A DNA stretch of 64,000 bases from Kryptolebias marmoratus (GCF_001649575.2 NC_051445.1:10421180-10485179); one strand, 5' to 3'; shown: positions 1 through 12,365, counted from the first letter of the stretch. Translations and numbers: made by a program. The notes: generated by a model from the letters alone, not told the origin.

Positions 1-918
1 GTTACTGGGGTTTTCATGCACAACCAGAGAATGGTCTAAAAAAGTGAAAATATCCAGTGAATAGCAAACATGTGGACTAAAAACCTTGTTGAGGAGACTG
101 AGCAGACTGGTTGGAGATGATAGAAAGACGACAGTAGCTCAAATAATCACTCGTTACAATTAACATATGCAGAAAACCATATTTGAACACTACAGCATTG
201 GGCTACAGCAGCAAAATATAAGAACAGGAAACTGATGCTACAATTAACACAGTCTCACTAAAACCGGACAATATAAGAGATTGGAAACATATCGCCTGGT
301 CTGATGGGTTCACTGGACTCCAGTGGGTGTGACAGCAACCAGATCTCAGTCCAGTCCAGCACCTTTGTGATTCCCATCATGGACATGCAGCCAACAAATC
401 TACAGCAACTGTGTGACGCTAACATGTTAATATGAACCAGAATCTCTGAGGAATGTTTCCAACACCTTATTGAATCTGAGCCACAAAGAATTAAGGCAGT
501 TCTGAAGGCAAAAAGAGGTCCAACCCAGTACTAGCAAGCAGGACCTAATAACGTGGCTGGTGAGGGTACATTTGCATCTATCACTTCAAATCTCCTCCTG
601 TGAGTCACTTTTTTCCACTTCTTTTGCATTTTTCATGACAAAAACTGAGTGAAGGAAGCCAAAGCCTCCTGAGACCATCCTCCACGCTCTGTGTCCCCTC
701 CACACCTGAAGATCTTTTTTCTGTCAGCACCTTGGCCTTAGACTCTTTCCTGTCCTCATTTCCACCTCTCAGATCAAGTCCGTAATAAATAACTCAGAAG
801 TTCTATGAAGTCGTCTTAGTTAGCGAGTTGTAAGCACATTTTCCTGTAACGTCAGCCTCGGCACCCACAGTCAGTCAGCCGAGGGTCACGCAGCAGCACA
901 TGGTGATCTTTCACTCAC
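1..918. other. Non-coding: cacng7 intron, partial
   Basis: AT-rich sequence with no exon that I can recognise on either strand. By position it is intron 3' of the second cacng7 coding exon on the minus strand. No clear repeat family was identified. Confidence 0.6.
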
Positions 919-1005
919 TTAGGATGTTGGCTGTGTTTTCAGTGGTGATCTCTATTTCAGGTTCGGTAAAGTACTCCGACGCAACACACCGTCCGTTCTC
1001 TGATC
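919..1005 (-). CDS. cacng7: cacng7 second coding exon
   Basis: 87-bp exon in phase with the previous one across a 274-bp intron (1006-1279). It encodes GSENGRCVASEYFTEPEIEI and TTENTANIL, the extracellular-loop segment that in human gamma-7 reads GREKGRCVASEYFLEPEI. Acceptor is cgcag|GATCAG; donor is CTAA|gtgagtg. The next exon (PFPMVSLF region) is not visible in 1-918. Confidence 0.92.
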
Positions 1006-1475
1006 CTGCGAAGAAAAAAAGAAAAAGAGAATGCTGGTTTTGCTTTTAGGTTTAAAGCCAGTCATGCATGAAGAAGCACAGGTCTCCTCGGTCTCGCTCT
1101 CTGTTAACGATCATGTTTTGTGACAGATTTGACTCCAGAGGCCCTCTTCCTTTCCTCTCTCCACTTGCCAATCTTTCCCATCTCTTTCTGCATGTTTGGT
1201 GGCGTTTTCATATGCACACGCTGGAGATCACCTGTGTGTGTGTCAGAATGTGTGTGAAGGCACAAATATTTCCCCCTACCGGCCACAAAGCAAACTCTCC
1301 ACAGGCCCGAGTGCAGAGCCATCTTCACCTCCATGCTCTGGTTCTGCTGCAGGATGATTCCCTCCACCATAATAAGCCAGTAGTCGGTGGACACGGCCAC
1401 CCCCACCAGCAGCAGCCCACAGGCTCCAAACACCGTGGACAGGATGGTCAGAGCGCGGCTGCTGCATGAACTCAT
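919..1475 (-). CDS. cacng7: cacng7-like TARP gamma subunit (partial, first two coding exons)
   Basis: Four-transmembrane claudin-fold protein of the TARP/calcium-channel gamma family. By family knowledge, gamma-7 is a type II TARP that binds AMPA receptors and modulates trafficking and gating at the neuronal surface. Seen: two coding exons, join(1280..1475, 919..1005) on the minus strand, giving 94 residues plus one base. They cover TM1 (about residues 8-28, rich in L/V/G/A), then STDYWL, the GLWRVCF motif typical of the family's first extracellular loop, and GRCVASEYF. The start is the ATG at 1475 (MSSCSSRAL), which fits the family N-terminus. An upstream in-frame ATG at 1505 is not chosen because an AG acceptor with a pyrimidine tract directly precedes 1475. 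Wording (MSxCSSRALT, FGACGLLLVG) is closer to gamma-7 than gamma-5 from memory. It lies downstream of prkcg in the same orientation, as in human. TM2-TM4 and the tail are beyond the left edge. Confidence 0.92.
1280..1475 (-). CDS. cacng7: cacng7 first coding exon
   Basis: Encodes 65 residues plus the first base of a Gly codon: start Met, TM1 and the beginning of the extracellular loop up to GLWRVCFVA. The donor is GCCG|gtaggg. Upstream of the ATG the minus strand reads a pyrimidine tract ending in CAG, so the 5'UTR is probably on one or more separate upstream exons. QNQSMEV is a possible N-glycosylation sequon (N-Q-S), a position where relatives also have NQS/NQT. Confidence 0.93.
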
Positions 1476-3504
1476 CTGAGGGGCAGAAGAACCGTAATTC
1501 AACATCGAAACTGAGAAAGGGAAGACAAAAACAAATTAAAGGCCTAGCATTCCTTGAAGAAACCAGAGCTTTAGACTAATATTTTATAAACGAGCATAAG
1601 CTGTTTAATTTTAATGGTTTCATTATGATTTCTTTCATCACTCATTTTTAAATGCGTCACAAATTTTGCCCCGAATTTACTTTTGTCCATTTATCACAAA
1701 AACAAACAACAACAGAATCACAACTAAAGGATCAGCAAACAGTATCTGCACACTTATGTACCCCCCCAAAAAACATAAAACTCTGATTTAAAAAGGTTTA
1801 AAAGTAAGTAAATTTGCAATCACTGACACACGCTCAGACTGCAATTCATTGGGTACTGCAGTTTTTAGATAATGGTCCACAGAAAGGGATTTTTAATGTT
1901 TTAAATATTTAAAAGCACTGTATCTTAAAATGTTAATATGTAATACTTCTATTTCATTCTGATCTTTATTTTCTGCCCAATTAAAGCATGTAATAATGAT
2001 GATTTGTTATGATTATTATAGCGCTGTTTTGGAGGGTAGAAAAATAAATTAGCGGCTGGCTAAAAATCCTGTAAACAACACGTTGTTACTTTAAGCTGTT
2101 ACAACCTTCTGATTGCATTGTTTCTGACAAACAGCTAACCAAATAAAAACAAATCAGAATTATTTAAATGATCTTATGTTGGAAAATGATGGAGATGTAG
2201 CGGTTTGCTCTGTGAATACGTGTTGGGGATTACTCTCAGCTACTACCACACAAAATTTTAGCTCAATATCTGTAAAATTCAATGAGTTATAGCTATTTTT
2301 CTGTTGGTTAACTGGCTGTGGTGGCCATCTTGTATCAGGTTGGCTCCAAAGATTAATTAGTCGTAGATGTGCGTCCAATGATTACTTTCTGTGAGCTATG
2401 TTTAAATTTGCCGAGTAGTTCATGAGATATTTTGGTAACATGGAGGGGAGGTGTCCCTGGAGAGGGGGAACCCTTTGCTATAATCACACATGGGGACACA
2501 CAGCTCCTGGCTACCCTTCTGTCTCGCCTTGTTATCACCAAAGATGATTAAACGACACAAACGCCAACAACCAATGGCGTTAAAGGTCGGAGTGGAGCCA
2601 GTGTAACAGATGATGACTTCACCAGAGAAGTTTAGATGAGGATTTTAAAAACCCCAGTGTTGGGGGGGAACAGAAACAAGAAGGGGAGAGTGAGTCACAC
2701 ATGGTCATTCTGTGATTTACTTCTGCTCCACTAAGTGCTTCACTGCACAGCTGTCTGCACCAATTCATAACTTTAAGTGTGTGTGTGTGTGTTTTGCATG
2801 TGTCTGCCGCTGGCCTCTTCTTAATTTGGGCTCCTGTTCATTAGCATCAGCTTGACAAGTAATGGAGAATAAATGCACATGAGGAGCAGAGAAATTTCAT
2901 AACGTTATATGGTACAACGTAGAGGATTAATACGTACGGTTTGCCTTTTACATCCTGCAGTTTGAGGGTTGAAACCTAAACTAGCTCTCCTTGCTTTTAT
3001 CTTTAGATTCACTCTTTCTTATGTTTTTCATTCTCATCATCCTATTGTTCTGCCACCACCCAAAAGATGAGAAATGTTGGTTCATCTAAGCAGCCTTCGG
3101 TTATTACACTGCACTCCTCACACAGCAATAAGCAGTGAACGCTTCGGATTCGTTATCTGCCCTGGGTTTTGTCTCTCAGGCAACACAAGCGCTGCATCGC
3201 CTTATTAACAAAGGTTGTTTCAGAGGTGAGACCTGCAGACATTCTCGCTAATTGCACATGTGTTTTGTGTTAATTTACAAGTTTCCTTCCAATAAGTTAT
3301 ACATAAACCAGGATTTTAGGGTATTTTCAAAGAGTTTCCCAGAGTTGTACACTTGACAGTGATTTAATTTGATATAATTAGCAGCAACTTTAATTCCTGG
3401 ATTCAAGATCTCTGCCTGTAATGCAGCATCTGTCAGAAGATCTACATGTTCCTCTGTACAAATGCTGTCAGTCTCAAGTGCCATTTGGCAGAAGGTGTTG
3501 GCAA
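1476..3504. other. Non-coding upstream flank or 5' intron of cacng7
   Basis: No supported exon. Contains one dispersed-repeat copy (2205-2450, listed separately), a short (GT)n run at 2777-2792 and AT-rich unique-looking DNA. If the cacng7 5'UTR is on a distant exon, this is its intron. Confidence 0.5.
2205..2450 (-). repeat. Dispersed repeat family A copy (reverse)
   Basis: Carries the family hallmarks in reverse: CTCAGCTACTACCACA, TTTTAGCTCAATATCTGT, a GGCCATCTTG core, then TAGATGTGC and CATGAGATATTTTGG. The same ordered blocks recur at least eight more times in the window, in both orientations. I cannot assign a named family from the sequence alone. Confidence 0.7.
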
Positions 3505-4048
3505 TAAAAGGATAATTCAGATCTTTTGAAGCTGGGTTCTGTGGAAAGGTTATGATCATTAAATATCTTACCTGTGGTAGATAGCTTCTTGAATGACCTC
3601 AGTTTGGAGACGCAGAGTTTAACTTTGACAAGATTGACAAACTAACATGTCCGTTTTATAAACTGTTCCTAATTGTTTGATTTATTTAAACAGATTTCAG
3701 TGGTTGTTTGCAAGCACAAACACCAACAGCAGCAGCTAGCTGTAGCACTTGATGTGCGACCTGGGCCGCTTCCAGTAGGAACAACAGAATATTTCTGACA
3801 GCGTAATGCAAAGCTGACAGCACTGTAAAAGTTTAAAAAATGGTGTTTACAAGAAATGCTATAAAAGAATAGAGTCATTTTAAGACGGCAGAAATACACT
3901 TTGGTTTTGGCTCTGCTCAGACTAGCCATTTGCTCATCAAATCGATCAGAAAAGCAATGATTTCTGGTCTATATAAGCTCTTTGTTTTATTAATGGTTCA
4001 TAACCTTTTCAGAGAACCCCACTTCAAAAGTTCCGAACTGTCACTTTA
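3505..4048. mobile_element. TA-flanked inverted-terminal-repeat element, copy 1
   Basis: The left end (TAAAAGGATAATTCAGATC, then GGGTTCTGTGGAAAGGTTA) is the imperfect reverse complement of the right end (AACCTTTTCAGAGAACCCC, then GAACTGTCACTTTA). The arms are about 50-60 bp, both ends sit at TA, and the total is about 544 bp with no coding capacity. The same termini flank 49164-50013. Tc1/mariner-type TA target duplication is inferred; the family is not identified. The interior block GCAGCAGCTAGCTGTAGCAC at 3730-3750 recurs near 11478. Confidence 0.65.
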
Positions 4049-5079
4049 GGTCAGAGTACCATTAAGTTATCAGACTGAGCCCAGTTGCAGCTGTGAAGCC
4101 ATAGTTATAAATACATGTATTTTATATTAATATTTACTAAGTAAACAACCCCACATCTTTACCTAAACTATACTATTTAAATCTTGAGCTGTGAATTATC
4201 TGAACAGACCTTATATCAGAAAATGAGGTTGCTTTATGCAACTCTACTGCTTTAAAGTTTAAAGATAATCCTCAGTATATCAGTGCTGCTCTCAGCTGTT
4301 ATTTACAGTTTTCCTGGTTTTGATAACTCTTCAGTATTGAAGATTTAGCCAGAAAATCATTGAAATACACTCCCCCAGAGTCATAAAAAATAAACTACAA
4401 CATATCACATTGAACCTCAGGTATGGCTTTAATCATTTATGAGGCACCTTTGAAAGTGCCGACAACAAAAACTTACTGCATAAAAAGATCCACTTCTTTA
4501 TTCTGTTCTATCTTTGTAGGACAAATCTTTGAGCCTTTGAGGAGTGGATTTATAATAGAGGCGGCCGTCCTACGGGGGAATAAAATCTCAGAGATTAAGC
4601 TCGGCCTCGCCTTATCTGGACAGCCATTGTGAAAAAAACAGAAGTCATTTGACTTTCTCTGCAGCAGCGGCGATGAATACGGTTCCTTCCTGTGAGCGAC
4701 GAGCAGGAATGTAATGTAAGAGCAGAGCTAAAGGGCGAACATGAGAAAAGGCCTCTGAGATTTTACAGTTTGGTTGAGGGAAGCAGATGAAGTGAGAAGG
4801 CGTTGGTAACGAGGAGGACAGATGTTGGGGGAGAAAAAGTATGACCAACCAGTAAGAATCTCATCAAACAAACAGGCTGTGAAAAAGATTCAAAGCTGCT
4901 GAGATCAAAAGGATTTACAAAAGGCTGAATGCAAATTGGCTCGGTCATCTGAGTCAAAAAACGAAGACTTGTAGGAATTCTCAAGCTGCAAATCAATTTT
5001 CTGAAGAGCTGAGTTTTATTTTATTGTCCCCCCCTGTCGAAAGCAGTAATATTTTTGCCTCTGTCTGTAGCATTAAAAA

Positions 5080-5470
5080 AATATCTCATGAACCAGTGGA
5101 TGGATTTTAATGAAGCTTGCAGAAGTAATCACTGGGTGTACATTGATAAATGATTAACTTCTGGAGTCAATCCAATTCAAGATGGATGCCACAGCTAATG
5201 AACATGAGCCAACATGAAAATGGCTGTAGCTATGTCAGTTTTACAGATACTGACTAAAAACCTGATGTGGTAGTAGCTGAGAGTCATTCTCGACACATAC
5301 TCTGAGTGTGACATCTAACAGTAGCACATAATTTGTTTTTCCAAGGTTTGATCAAAACGGTGACAACTTTGTCATTCCCCAACATGAGATGATCTCCGTC
5401 TGAATCTCTGGTAAGAAAGGTTGCAGGCGATATACATTCCTTCAAGGAATAATAGGCCTTCTCAACTAAA
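5080..5470 (+). repeat. Dispersed repeat family A copy with tail
   Basis: Forward copy: ATCTCATGAACCAGTGGATG, ATTCAAGATGGATGCCACAG, GTGGTAGTAGCTGAGAGTCA, then a tail ending GCGATATACATTCCTTCAAG. The same tail occurs near 19480-19570, which suggests this copy reaches the natural 3' end of the unit array. Confidence 0.7.
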
Positions 5471-5650
5471 AGCTGAGGTCTCAGAGGATACTGGGCTGTT
5501 AAACATGAACACTGGGAGTCAGATGTGATCAGAAGGACAGACAGACAGACAGCAGGACTCAGGATGAACAGATACATCATGCAGCATTTGGAGGAAGGGT
5601 CAGAAAAGAGTGGGACTCGTTTAAAGAGCCCATACGGCAGGAATGAGTGT

Positions 5651-5671
5651 TTCAGCACCACAGACAGCTTC
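5651..5671 (+). promoter_or_regulatory. RE1/NRSE-like REST motif candidate
   Basis: TTCAGCACCACAGACAGCTT followed by C, compared with the canonical 21-bp RE1 TTCAGCACCACGGACAGCGC followed by C as recalled. Both half-sites keep their spacing; there is one core mismatch (A for G) and two changes near the end. It sits about 4 kb upstream of the cacng7 start. REST silencing of neuronal genes is established knowledge; function here is inference. Confidence 0.35.
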
Positions 5672-5899
5672 TTCATCTCCTCACAGATCAGTGTTGACAG
5701 GAAACAGTTTCATTAATGTCTGTTTCTAACTTGTTCTGCGTCTGTTTTGCTGTCAGTTTTTCTATTTTAGTTTTTTATCAACTCGATGATGAGGCAGCTC
5801 AAAGACGGACCCTTAAAAAAAACACAGGAAAGGTTAACTTAATGTTTTTTTATCTTAAACATCTTCACTTGTTATTTTTATTGCCTGTCACTGAATATG

Positions 5900-6130
5900 T
5901 GCGTTTGTTAGCAAAATATCTCCTGATCCACTGGACAGATTTTCACAAAACTTTCAGAAAGTAATTATTAGATGTTTTCTGATTAACATTTGGAGGTAAT
6001 CTGATTCAGGATGGCTGCCACAGCTAATTAGTCTTAGCAAACACAAAAAAACGCTATGTCAACTTTACATGTATTGAGTTAAGCTTTGTGTGGTAGTAGC
6101 TAAGACTGATCCCCAACACAGATTCTGAGC
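5900..6130 (+). repeat. Dispersed repeat family A copy
   Basis: Forward unit with ATCTCCTGATCCACTGGACA, CAGGATGGCTGCCACAGCTA, GTGGTAGTAGCTAAGACTGA and AACACAGATTCTGAGC. About 230 bp, one repeat unit. Confidence 0.68.
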
Positions 6131-6189
6131 CTTAGGAGATTGTATAAGATCTTTACTTGAATCTTTAGCATTCACTGTTGGAGTCAACT

Positions 6190-6560
6190 CAGTCTGTTAG
6201 CATGATGTCTTAAAAACCACCAGACAGTTTATATTAAAACTCTCAGATTGTAATCAATGGAGGTACGTCTACAACTGATGAAAATTTTGAGTCAAGATGG
6301 CTGCTACAGCTAACCAACTCCAATTAACACAAAGAAAAATGGCCATAATTCTGTCAGATTTACAGCTGTTGAGCTAAAATTTGACGTGGCAGTAGTTGAG
6401 CGTCATTCTCAACACATACTCTGAGCGCTAACAGTTCGTGCAAGAGCTTGTGACATTGTATAACATCATTTTCAAGATTGAACCAAAATAGCTATAGCTG
6501 TCATGTTTCAAGAACAGATTATCTCAGTTTTCCAGAGGTATTGCAGTCTTTTAATCTGAG
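6190..6560 (+). repeat. Dispersed repeat family A copy with tail
   Basis: Forward unit (GTCAAGATGGCTGCTACAGC, GTGGCAGTAGTTGAGCGTCA) followed by the family tail (GATTATCTCAGTTTTCC). It lies directly downstream of the 5900-6130 unit, so units can be arranged in tandem. Confidence 0.68.
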
Positions 6561-6879
6561 ATTTGTGATTGTATTTGAGCAAAAGGTGGAAAACAAAATC
6601 TATTTCTGTTTAAGTCTTGTGATAGCAACCCCATTGTGAGGCTCTGAGACAGTCCACTCTGTTCATCCTCTATTCAGCCAACTGAACTGGTTCGACAGGA
6701 GCCACTAGGGCCACAAAAGCTTTAATTCTCTCTAATCTATCTCAATCTACAGACTGACACGGCCTCTGAGAAACTCCGTACAAAAGATAAAGAGGGAGTG
6801 ATGGATTACAGGAGGGGATGGGGAAACATTCAAGCACAGAAAACACTGGAGGAAGACGAAGGAACTATGTTTGGAGCCA

Positions 6880-7640
6880 GGCTAAAGAGGTTTGAAAGAA
6901 AAGACCTTGGCCCAAAAAATGGAAGGGCCGTGAACGCGCGCGGACGGCGGGAGCGCGCAGAACTCGAAGGTGTGCAAAACTCATCAGCCTTTCAGCGTGA
7001 ATCTCAGAACAGGACTGGGGATGGATGATATCACTCACGGGGAAATAAAAAGACTTCGCGGGGACCAAATATCAGGAGACAGTTGGAGTCAAACCGCAGC
7101 GGAACAGGACAGAGAATCAAACATCAAACCTGATTTCTGGGGATAATAAAGCAGCCCTGATCTGCGCAGAACCACACTCTGAGCACGCGGACCTGTGAGC
7201 TGATAAACATGGAGTGAGAAACATGTGATCGACTCAGATGGGGTTTTTTTTTTTAAAGGAGATTGGAGTTTAAACGACTTGGCAGTCAAGTCAAAATAAA
7301 AATAAAAATTGGTGATTGTTTTGTTCTCCTGTGCCCCCTGAAACGAGGTGCTGTCTTTACGCGAAGAAAAGGCGAGGACGCGTTAATAATGTTGCTCTTT
7401 TCCCAGCTGTCTCCAACACAAACACACACACACACATACACACACACACACGATTCAAATGACTCAGTCATCCTGATGATCAGAGCCAAGAAAACAGAGA
7501 GGAATACTCACGGTGCCACCAGAGTCGTGCGTCAGGAGTCAGGAAAACCTCACACCATGAGAGACAGGATCGGTGGATTTTTAGTCTCTTTTTCCTTCTC
7601 GTCCTCTGATCTGAGTGTTTACCCCTAAGCCCCCCTTCCC
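6880..7640 (-). promoter_or_regulatory. CpG-rich patch, possible cacng7 promoter/5' exon
   Basis: The densest CpG cluster in the left third of the window is at about 6928-6965 (GAACGCGCGCGGACGG and GAGCGCGCAG), followed by more CpG around 7060 and 7360-7385. The first cacng7 coding exon begins right after a splice acceptor, so a non-coding first exon upstream is expected and this patch is a reasonable site. No TATA box or defined first exon was identified, so this is inference from composition and position. Confidence 0.3.
7410..7452. repeat. (CA)n microsatellite
   Basis: An interrupted (AC/CA) dinucleotide run. A (GT)n run also occurs at 7788-7812. Confidence 0.85.
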
Positions 7641-8419
7641 ATCCTCCGAATCCCCCCTATTCTCCCTCTTTCTCTCGGTCTGTCCCGGCCAGGCACTGCG
7701 GTGGATCGTTCACTCAGCTTCTTTGGCTACAAAACGGGAGATACAGTGAAGGGAGAAGTGTTAGAGAGGAGGAGAGAGAGAGGGGAGGTGTGTGTGTGTG
7801 TGTGTGTGTGTGGTGGGGGTGTGTCACCACACACTCACAACACACCATATCCAATCTCAGTTACCCATTCTGAGCAGTTTCGTTTTGCTCATTCGAGCAG
7901 ATTCATGTTTTTATAATTTCAGCTTTCATATCAATTTCCGGTGTGGGTTAGAGTAGATGGTTTTTTTGGGGTTCTGTTTCACATTAAAAAAGCAAAGTTT
8001 TGTGTTAATAAAGTTTGCAAGATCAAGCTTCCTGACTCATTACCTTATAAATTAAAAGCCTTTTGTTCCTGCAACAGAATTTCTTCTTTTATAGAGAAAC
8101 TATAGAATTATGGAAATGCTGAGTCAGAATGTTTTGGCTGGTTTTATCCTTCAGCACATTTTTGTAATCCAGCTCATTCTGCATACATTATGTTGCATAT
8201 TTTGTGTTATTTTAACCACTCATATATCAAACAGTTCAGCTCATTCAGGAGATGGAGGCTACAACTTTTGGGTTTTGTAACCTTTATGCTTTTCAAACTA
8301 ACTTTATTTATAAATATTTTCACCATAGAAATGCATCAAGATCTCTTCAATTGTTGCAAAACATTGCTAAACTTAATTCAGCAGATTTCTTCTTTTTTGT
8401 CTTCTTGAACTACTTTTAC

Positions 8420-8620
8420 TTTTTAGCTACTTTTAGCTACATTTTTGACATTTTTAGCTTTCAGCAAGCGTTTTGCTATTTTTTATAGCATTTTACTACT
8501 TTTAGCTATTATCTGGTACTCTGCTTGTTTTAGCTTTAACACCTTTAGCAAAGTCATTCAGCACTCAGAGTTAATGCTGCATTTTAGCCAAAAAAAAAGC
8601 ATTTTCGCCAGTTTTTTTAA
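8420..8620. repeat. Degenerate TTTTAGCTA minisatellite
   Basis: Irregular repetition of TTTTAGCTACTTTTAGCTA and variants with GCATTTT and TTTGCTA. It is the reverse complement in character of the 20995-21295 tract (GCTAAAAGTAGCAAAAGG), so the two are probably one family in opposite orientation. Confidence 0.7.
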
Positions 8621-11459
8621 ATTGTGTTTTTAATTGTTGTAAGTCAATGTCTGAAATGTATCTCTTTGATGCTGTTTCATCTGTAAAATACTTTTTTTTA
8701 CATTTAAACAAACATTAAAATAACAAGAACACAAAAGCACCTACACTATAAAATAAACCGTATAAAACAAAAAAGGGTAAAACTAAAAGAGAGGAGGTGG
8801 TGTCTGAGTGTGATTAAAACTGTGGAGGGAAATAAATTTCAACTCGGAGATAAAGTGCACACAATTGGTTTCTTTATCTCTTATTTGGAATTAATGGTTT
8901 GTCTTTGAAGGTATTTGACCTTTTAACTCGCTTATATCCCATCTTTTATCATCTCTTTTATGTTCTGATGATTTTGTGTTTGGCTAGACAACCTTATTTG
9001 TTTTTAATGTGCTCTATAAATAAAGCTGATTTGATGTGATCAGCAGAAACACAGCCCATCAAATGCTGTAAATATAAATGTGGATCATTTAGGGTTTCTT
9101 TTTCCTGTAACTTAAGTGTGTCCCGTCTCCTTCTCTCGTCCTGCCCTCTCCTCCTTTGTCCCCTGTGGTCCGTGTCCCTTTATTCTATTTTTAACTGGCT
9201 GGTGGAGGAATCCTATATTTTTAGTAACGATATCAATAGTCTGCAGCACACTCTGACCTCGGGGCGTGAGCACGAGAGAGAGAGTTATAAAAGAAAAGGA
9301 CGAGCATGAGAGATGGAGCAAAGATAGAAGCAGAGGAGGAGGACGAGGAGGCGGTCCTGAAGAAAAGAGATCATGTCACAGTGACAGAGTGATGTGCAGA
9401 GCTCTCCTGTGAGAGCTGAGGGGTCGCTTCATGGAAGTAGACATGGACAAAGTTAAAGAAAAAGGTTGGGAGTCAACATCAGATCAAACAGAAGGACTTT
9501 GTTTTTATTGTAGGTTGAAGTTGCAGCGGGACGGGCACGCATTTATCTCTTCTCAAAACTAGATTACAAATCAGAGAGAATGAGGAAGCATCCACTGCCA
9601 GTTTATTACATATCAAGTCTGAGTCATCCTTTATTTCTTTTCACTCATTTTCAGTTTAATAGCAGACCGTTTTCAGAGGGCTTTTTTGTTTATTAAGCCA
9701 CTTAACTCTGATCTATGAATCATTAAGGCATGAAAAAAAAAAGCTCCTAAACTCCCACTGAAAGCGGTCGGGTACTGGACTGAAAATGAGGAGGAAAGCA
9801 GCCAAAGTCAAAAGAAAATCTCTGACTGAGATCACTTCAAAAGATGACAAAAGGAGTCTGGCTGCTTTAAAGTAAAGTTAATACAGTGCAAACATTTGGT
9901 GCTCAAACACAGGGGAGAATATATTCAACTTTGACTTCTAAGATTAAAAAAAAAAATGGACAAAGTTCAATTTAATTAGGATAACTGCATCCAGGCCCCC
10001 ATTTAACCCTATTAACAGACAGTAAAACATCATAAAACTGATGAGGCAGAAGAAGACAACATTGAACAACCTGGTGTGTCAAACAAAGCTTCCTGCATCA
10101 ACAATAATTTGACAGCAGTTTTAATAAAACATCAAATGAAACAACACGGTGAAGCTTTAAGTGCGCAGAACTGACAGAGGAGTAAAGAGAGAAGTAACGA
10201 GGAGGCTCGAAGGACGGAGAGAGAGAGAGGCGGAGAAGAAGAAGAGGGGGAGGAGAAGTTGATGAGATTTTAATGTGAAGGTCAACTTGTTATAACTCAG
10301 ATCTCTACAGGGATATCAGTCCCGTCTTGGTGCTGGAGGGGCTGGAGACGGCAGTGGGCGGGGCGGTTCGGATGGAGAGGGATGGAGGGGGGGGTTAAAG
10401 TGAGAGGCTGAGATGATTTTTGCTGCTTCGACAGCTCCAGTTGCGCAGCAAACAGAGGGGTCAGCATCTTCTCGGTGTGAGAGATTGGCCTTTTTTTTTT
10501 TTTTCCCCAGCGTGAGTATGTGTGAAAGTGAAGGAGTGACAAAGAGGCGTGTGGAGGAGACGAAGCAGGAGGCATTTCTCAGCGGCTTCACACGCTTCCA
10601 CAGAAAAAGAGACACGTCACCATGCTGCTTTCATGACTTTTATCACTTGGTTTTATTTTGATGCTATTTTGCCAGCGCATAAAAACAAAACCCAAACTAA
10701 CAGACACAGAAGTTCTCCATCATTTATTGTTGATCGTACATTCCTACTGTGTTGAAAGGCTGTGAGACTCCATGTTTGACTTCAGCTCAAGCTGCGTTAA
10801 ATCAACTTTTTCAAACTTAAAGGGGAAACATCTCTTCGAAGGTGCTTTAACTTAAACAGGACCATGAAGCTCGATGAAATCATGTAAAGAAATAAAACCC
10901 TTTTCTGTGTTTTTCAGACTGAATAAAGGTGGTGGGATGTTGCAGCCACCTGCTCCATTCAGACAACTATAAATGACAGCCATGCTAGGATTTTTTTTTT
11001 TCCACGTATTGAACAGTCCCATTGAGCCTCACTTCTAATTACTCCTAATCAATGCTGTGAGCGCATCGCTGCACTGTCAAAAACGTTCTTTTATTCACCA
11101 TTAAATAATTCACTTCATGTACTTTTACAAGCTAAAGTTTTAGAGGAAACAAAAATCAGATCAAGGTACTGTTCTTTAATTTTTGCAAAATTAGAAAAAA
11201 GAAGTTGTTTTTTTTCAGCAGAGAAACAGAGAAAAAGTAATAATGACAGAAAAATGAACGGGTTTCTGCTGAAATGAAATTTTGACCAGACTGATGAGCT
11301 AACGGCTAGTCCGACCAAGACCAACCCTGACTGCTGTCGTCTTAAATCTCCAATCTCTAGACTTTCCTAGCAGTTTATGTGAACGTTATTATTAGAAACC
11401 CTTACATCTCCATCACTATCACGGTACCGGATTATTTATATCAAATTCTATGTTTTTTT

Positions 11460-11600
11460 TGCAATTGCAAATAGAAGCAGCAGCTAGCTGTAGCACTTCC
11501 TGTGCAGCCTGCGGCACCTTTTGCAGGAATATCATAATATTTATCATAATGTGAAACTGATGGTGGAGTAAAGATTTAGAAAACAGCATTCACATAAACT
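11460..11600. repeat. Fragment related to TA-flanked element interior
   Basis: GCAGCAGCTAGCTGTAGCAC, then CCTGTGCAGCCTGCGGC and AGGAATATCATAATAT, parallel to the interior of the 3505-4048 element. No full set of termini was found here. A terminus-like segment (GACAGAACACCCGCTTG, AACTATCCCTTTAA) is at about 12265-12313. Confidence 0.5.
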
Positions 11601-12365
11601 TAGGGAGTAAAATCTTCTTTTAGGTGCATCCCAGCCATGAAAGATGACGTTTGTCCCAGTGGAGTTGCCGTAGTTACCTGTAGTAGAAACATGTTGCAGT
11701 AAAGATGAGTTTTCACATCTTTCCTGTTTTTTGCAGAATTCTGAAAAAAAACTGTATATGTCTGCAACTAATACTTGAAGTTATCACGATCATCTTCTGT
11801 AATGACTTTGAAACGTTTGATTTGTGTATAAATTCCCAGTGATAAACAAAATGCTAACTGAGTTAGCTTTTCTGCAGCGTTTTCAATGAAAAAGTTAGCA
11901 TCTATGCTAACTGTTGGTCAGCGGCCTGTGAATAATGGGGTTTTTTGATATATGTTATTGTTATTAGGCATGAATATATCCAAATCAGTGTTTAATTTGT
12001 AAATTAGTCCATATTTATTTAACTTTTAATATAATTAAAATGCACTGATAATCTTTTTTTTATTCAAATCGCAGACCTCTAATTGTAACGAATCAAATCC
12101 CAGGTTGCCTAAACATTTCTACGCCTACATGAACTGCTGGGGAATTTTAAGATTGGAGTTTTTTTAAGATGGCCGCAATACCTTTTAGTCTTGGTCTCGC
12201 TCAGACTTGTTGCCAATCTGGTCAAAAGAACTATCTACAGCAGGCGAGATAGTAGTTGTTTATGACCTTTCGACAGAACACCCGCTTGTAAAAAATATGA
12301 ACTATCCCTTTAACGTGAGGACCTCCTTCCAGTGACGACAGAACCAAAGAGGGAGAACTTGAGCC

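Larger units (their letters stand above)
4049..6790. other. Non-coding, repeat-rich flank upstream of cacng7
   Basis: No supported exon. Three tandem-like forward copies of dispersed family A occupy much of 5080-6560. An RE1-like motif is at 5651-5671. Short ORFs such as 5284-5676 on the minus strand overlap repeat sequence and are not credible genes. Confidence 0.5.
7640..12350. other. Non-coding, AT-rich intergenic or 5' intron DNA
   Basis: No supported exon. Holds a degenerate TAGCT-rich minisatellite (8420-8620), a LINE-like 3' tail (TGTGCTCTATAAATAAAGC near 9009), partial copies of the inverted-repeat element interior (11460-11600, 12110-12315) and several poly-A/T runs. Confidence 0.5.

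Noticed and set aside
1476..1505. Upstream start for cacng7 at ATG 1505 (adds MLNYGSSAPQ)
   Set aside because: The family begins at MS-CSSRAL and a good splice acceptor ends exactly at 1476, so the upstream codons are probably intron.
5284..5676. 130-residue minus-strand ORF
   Set aside because: It overlaps a family A repeat tail and has no recognisable domain or splice context.
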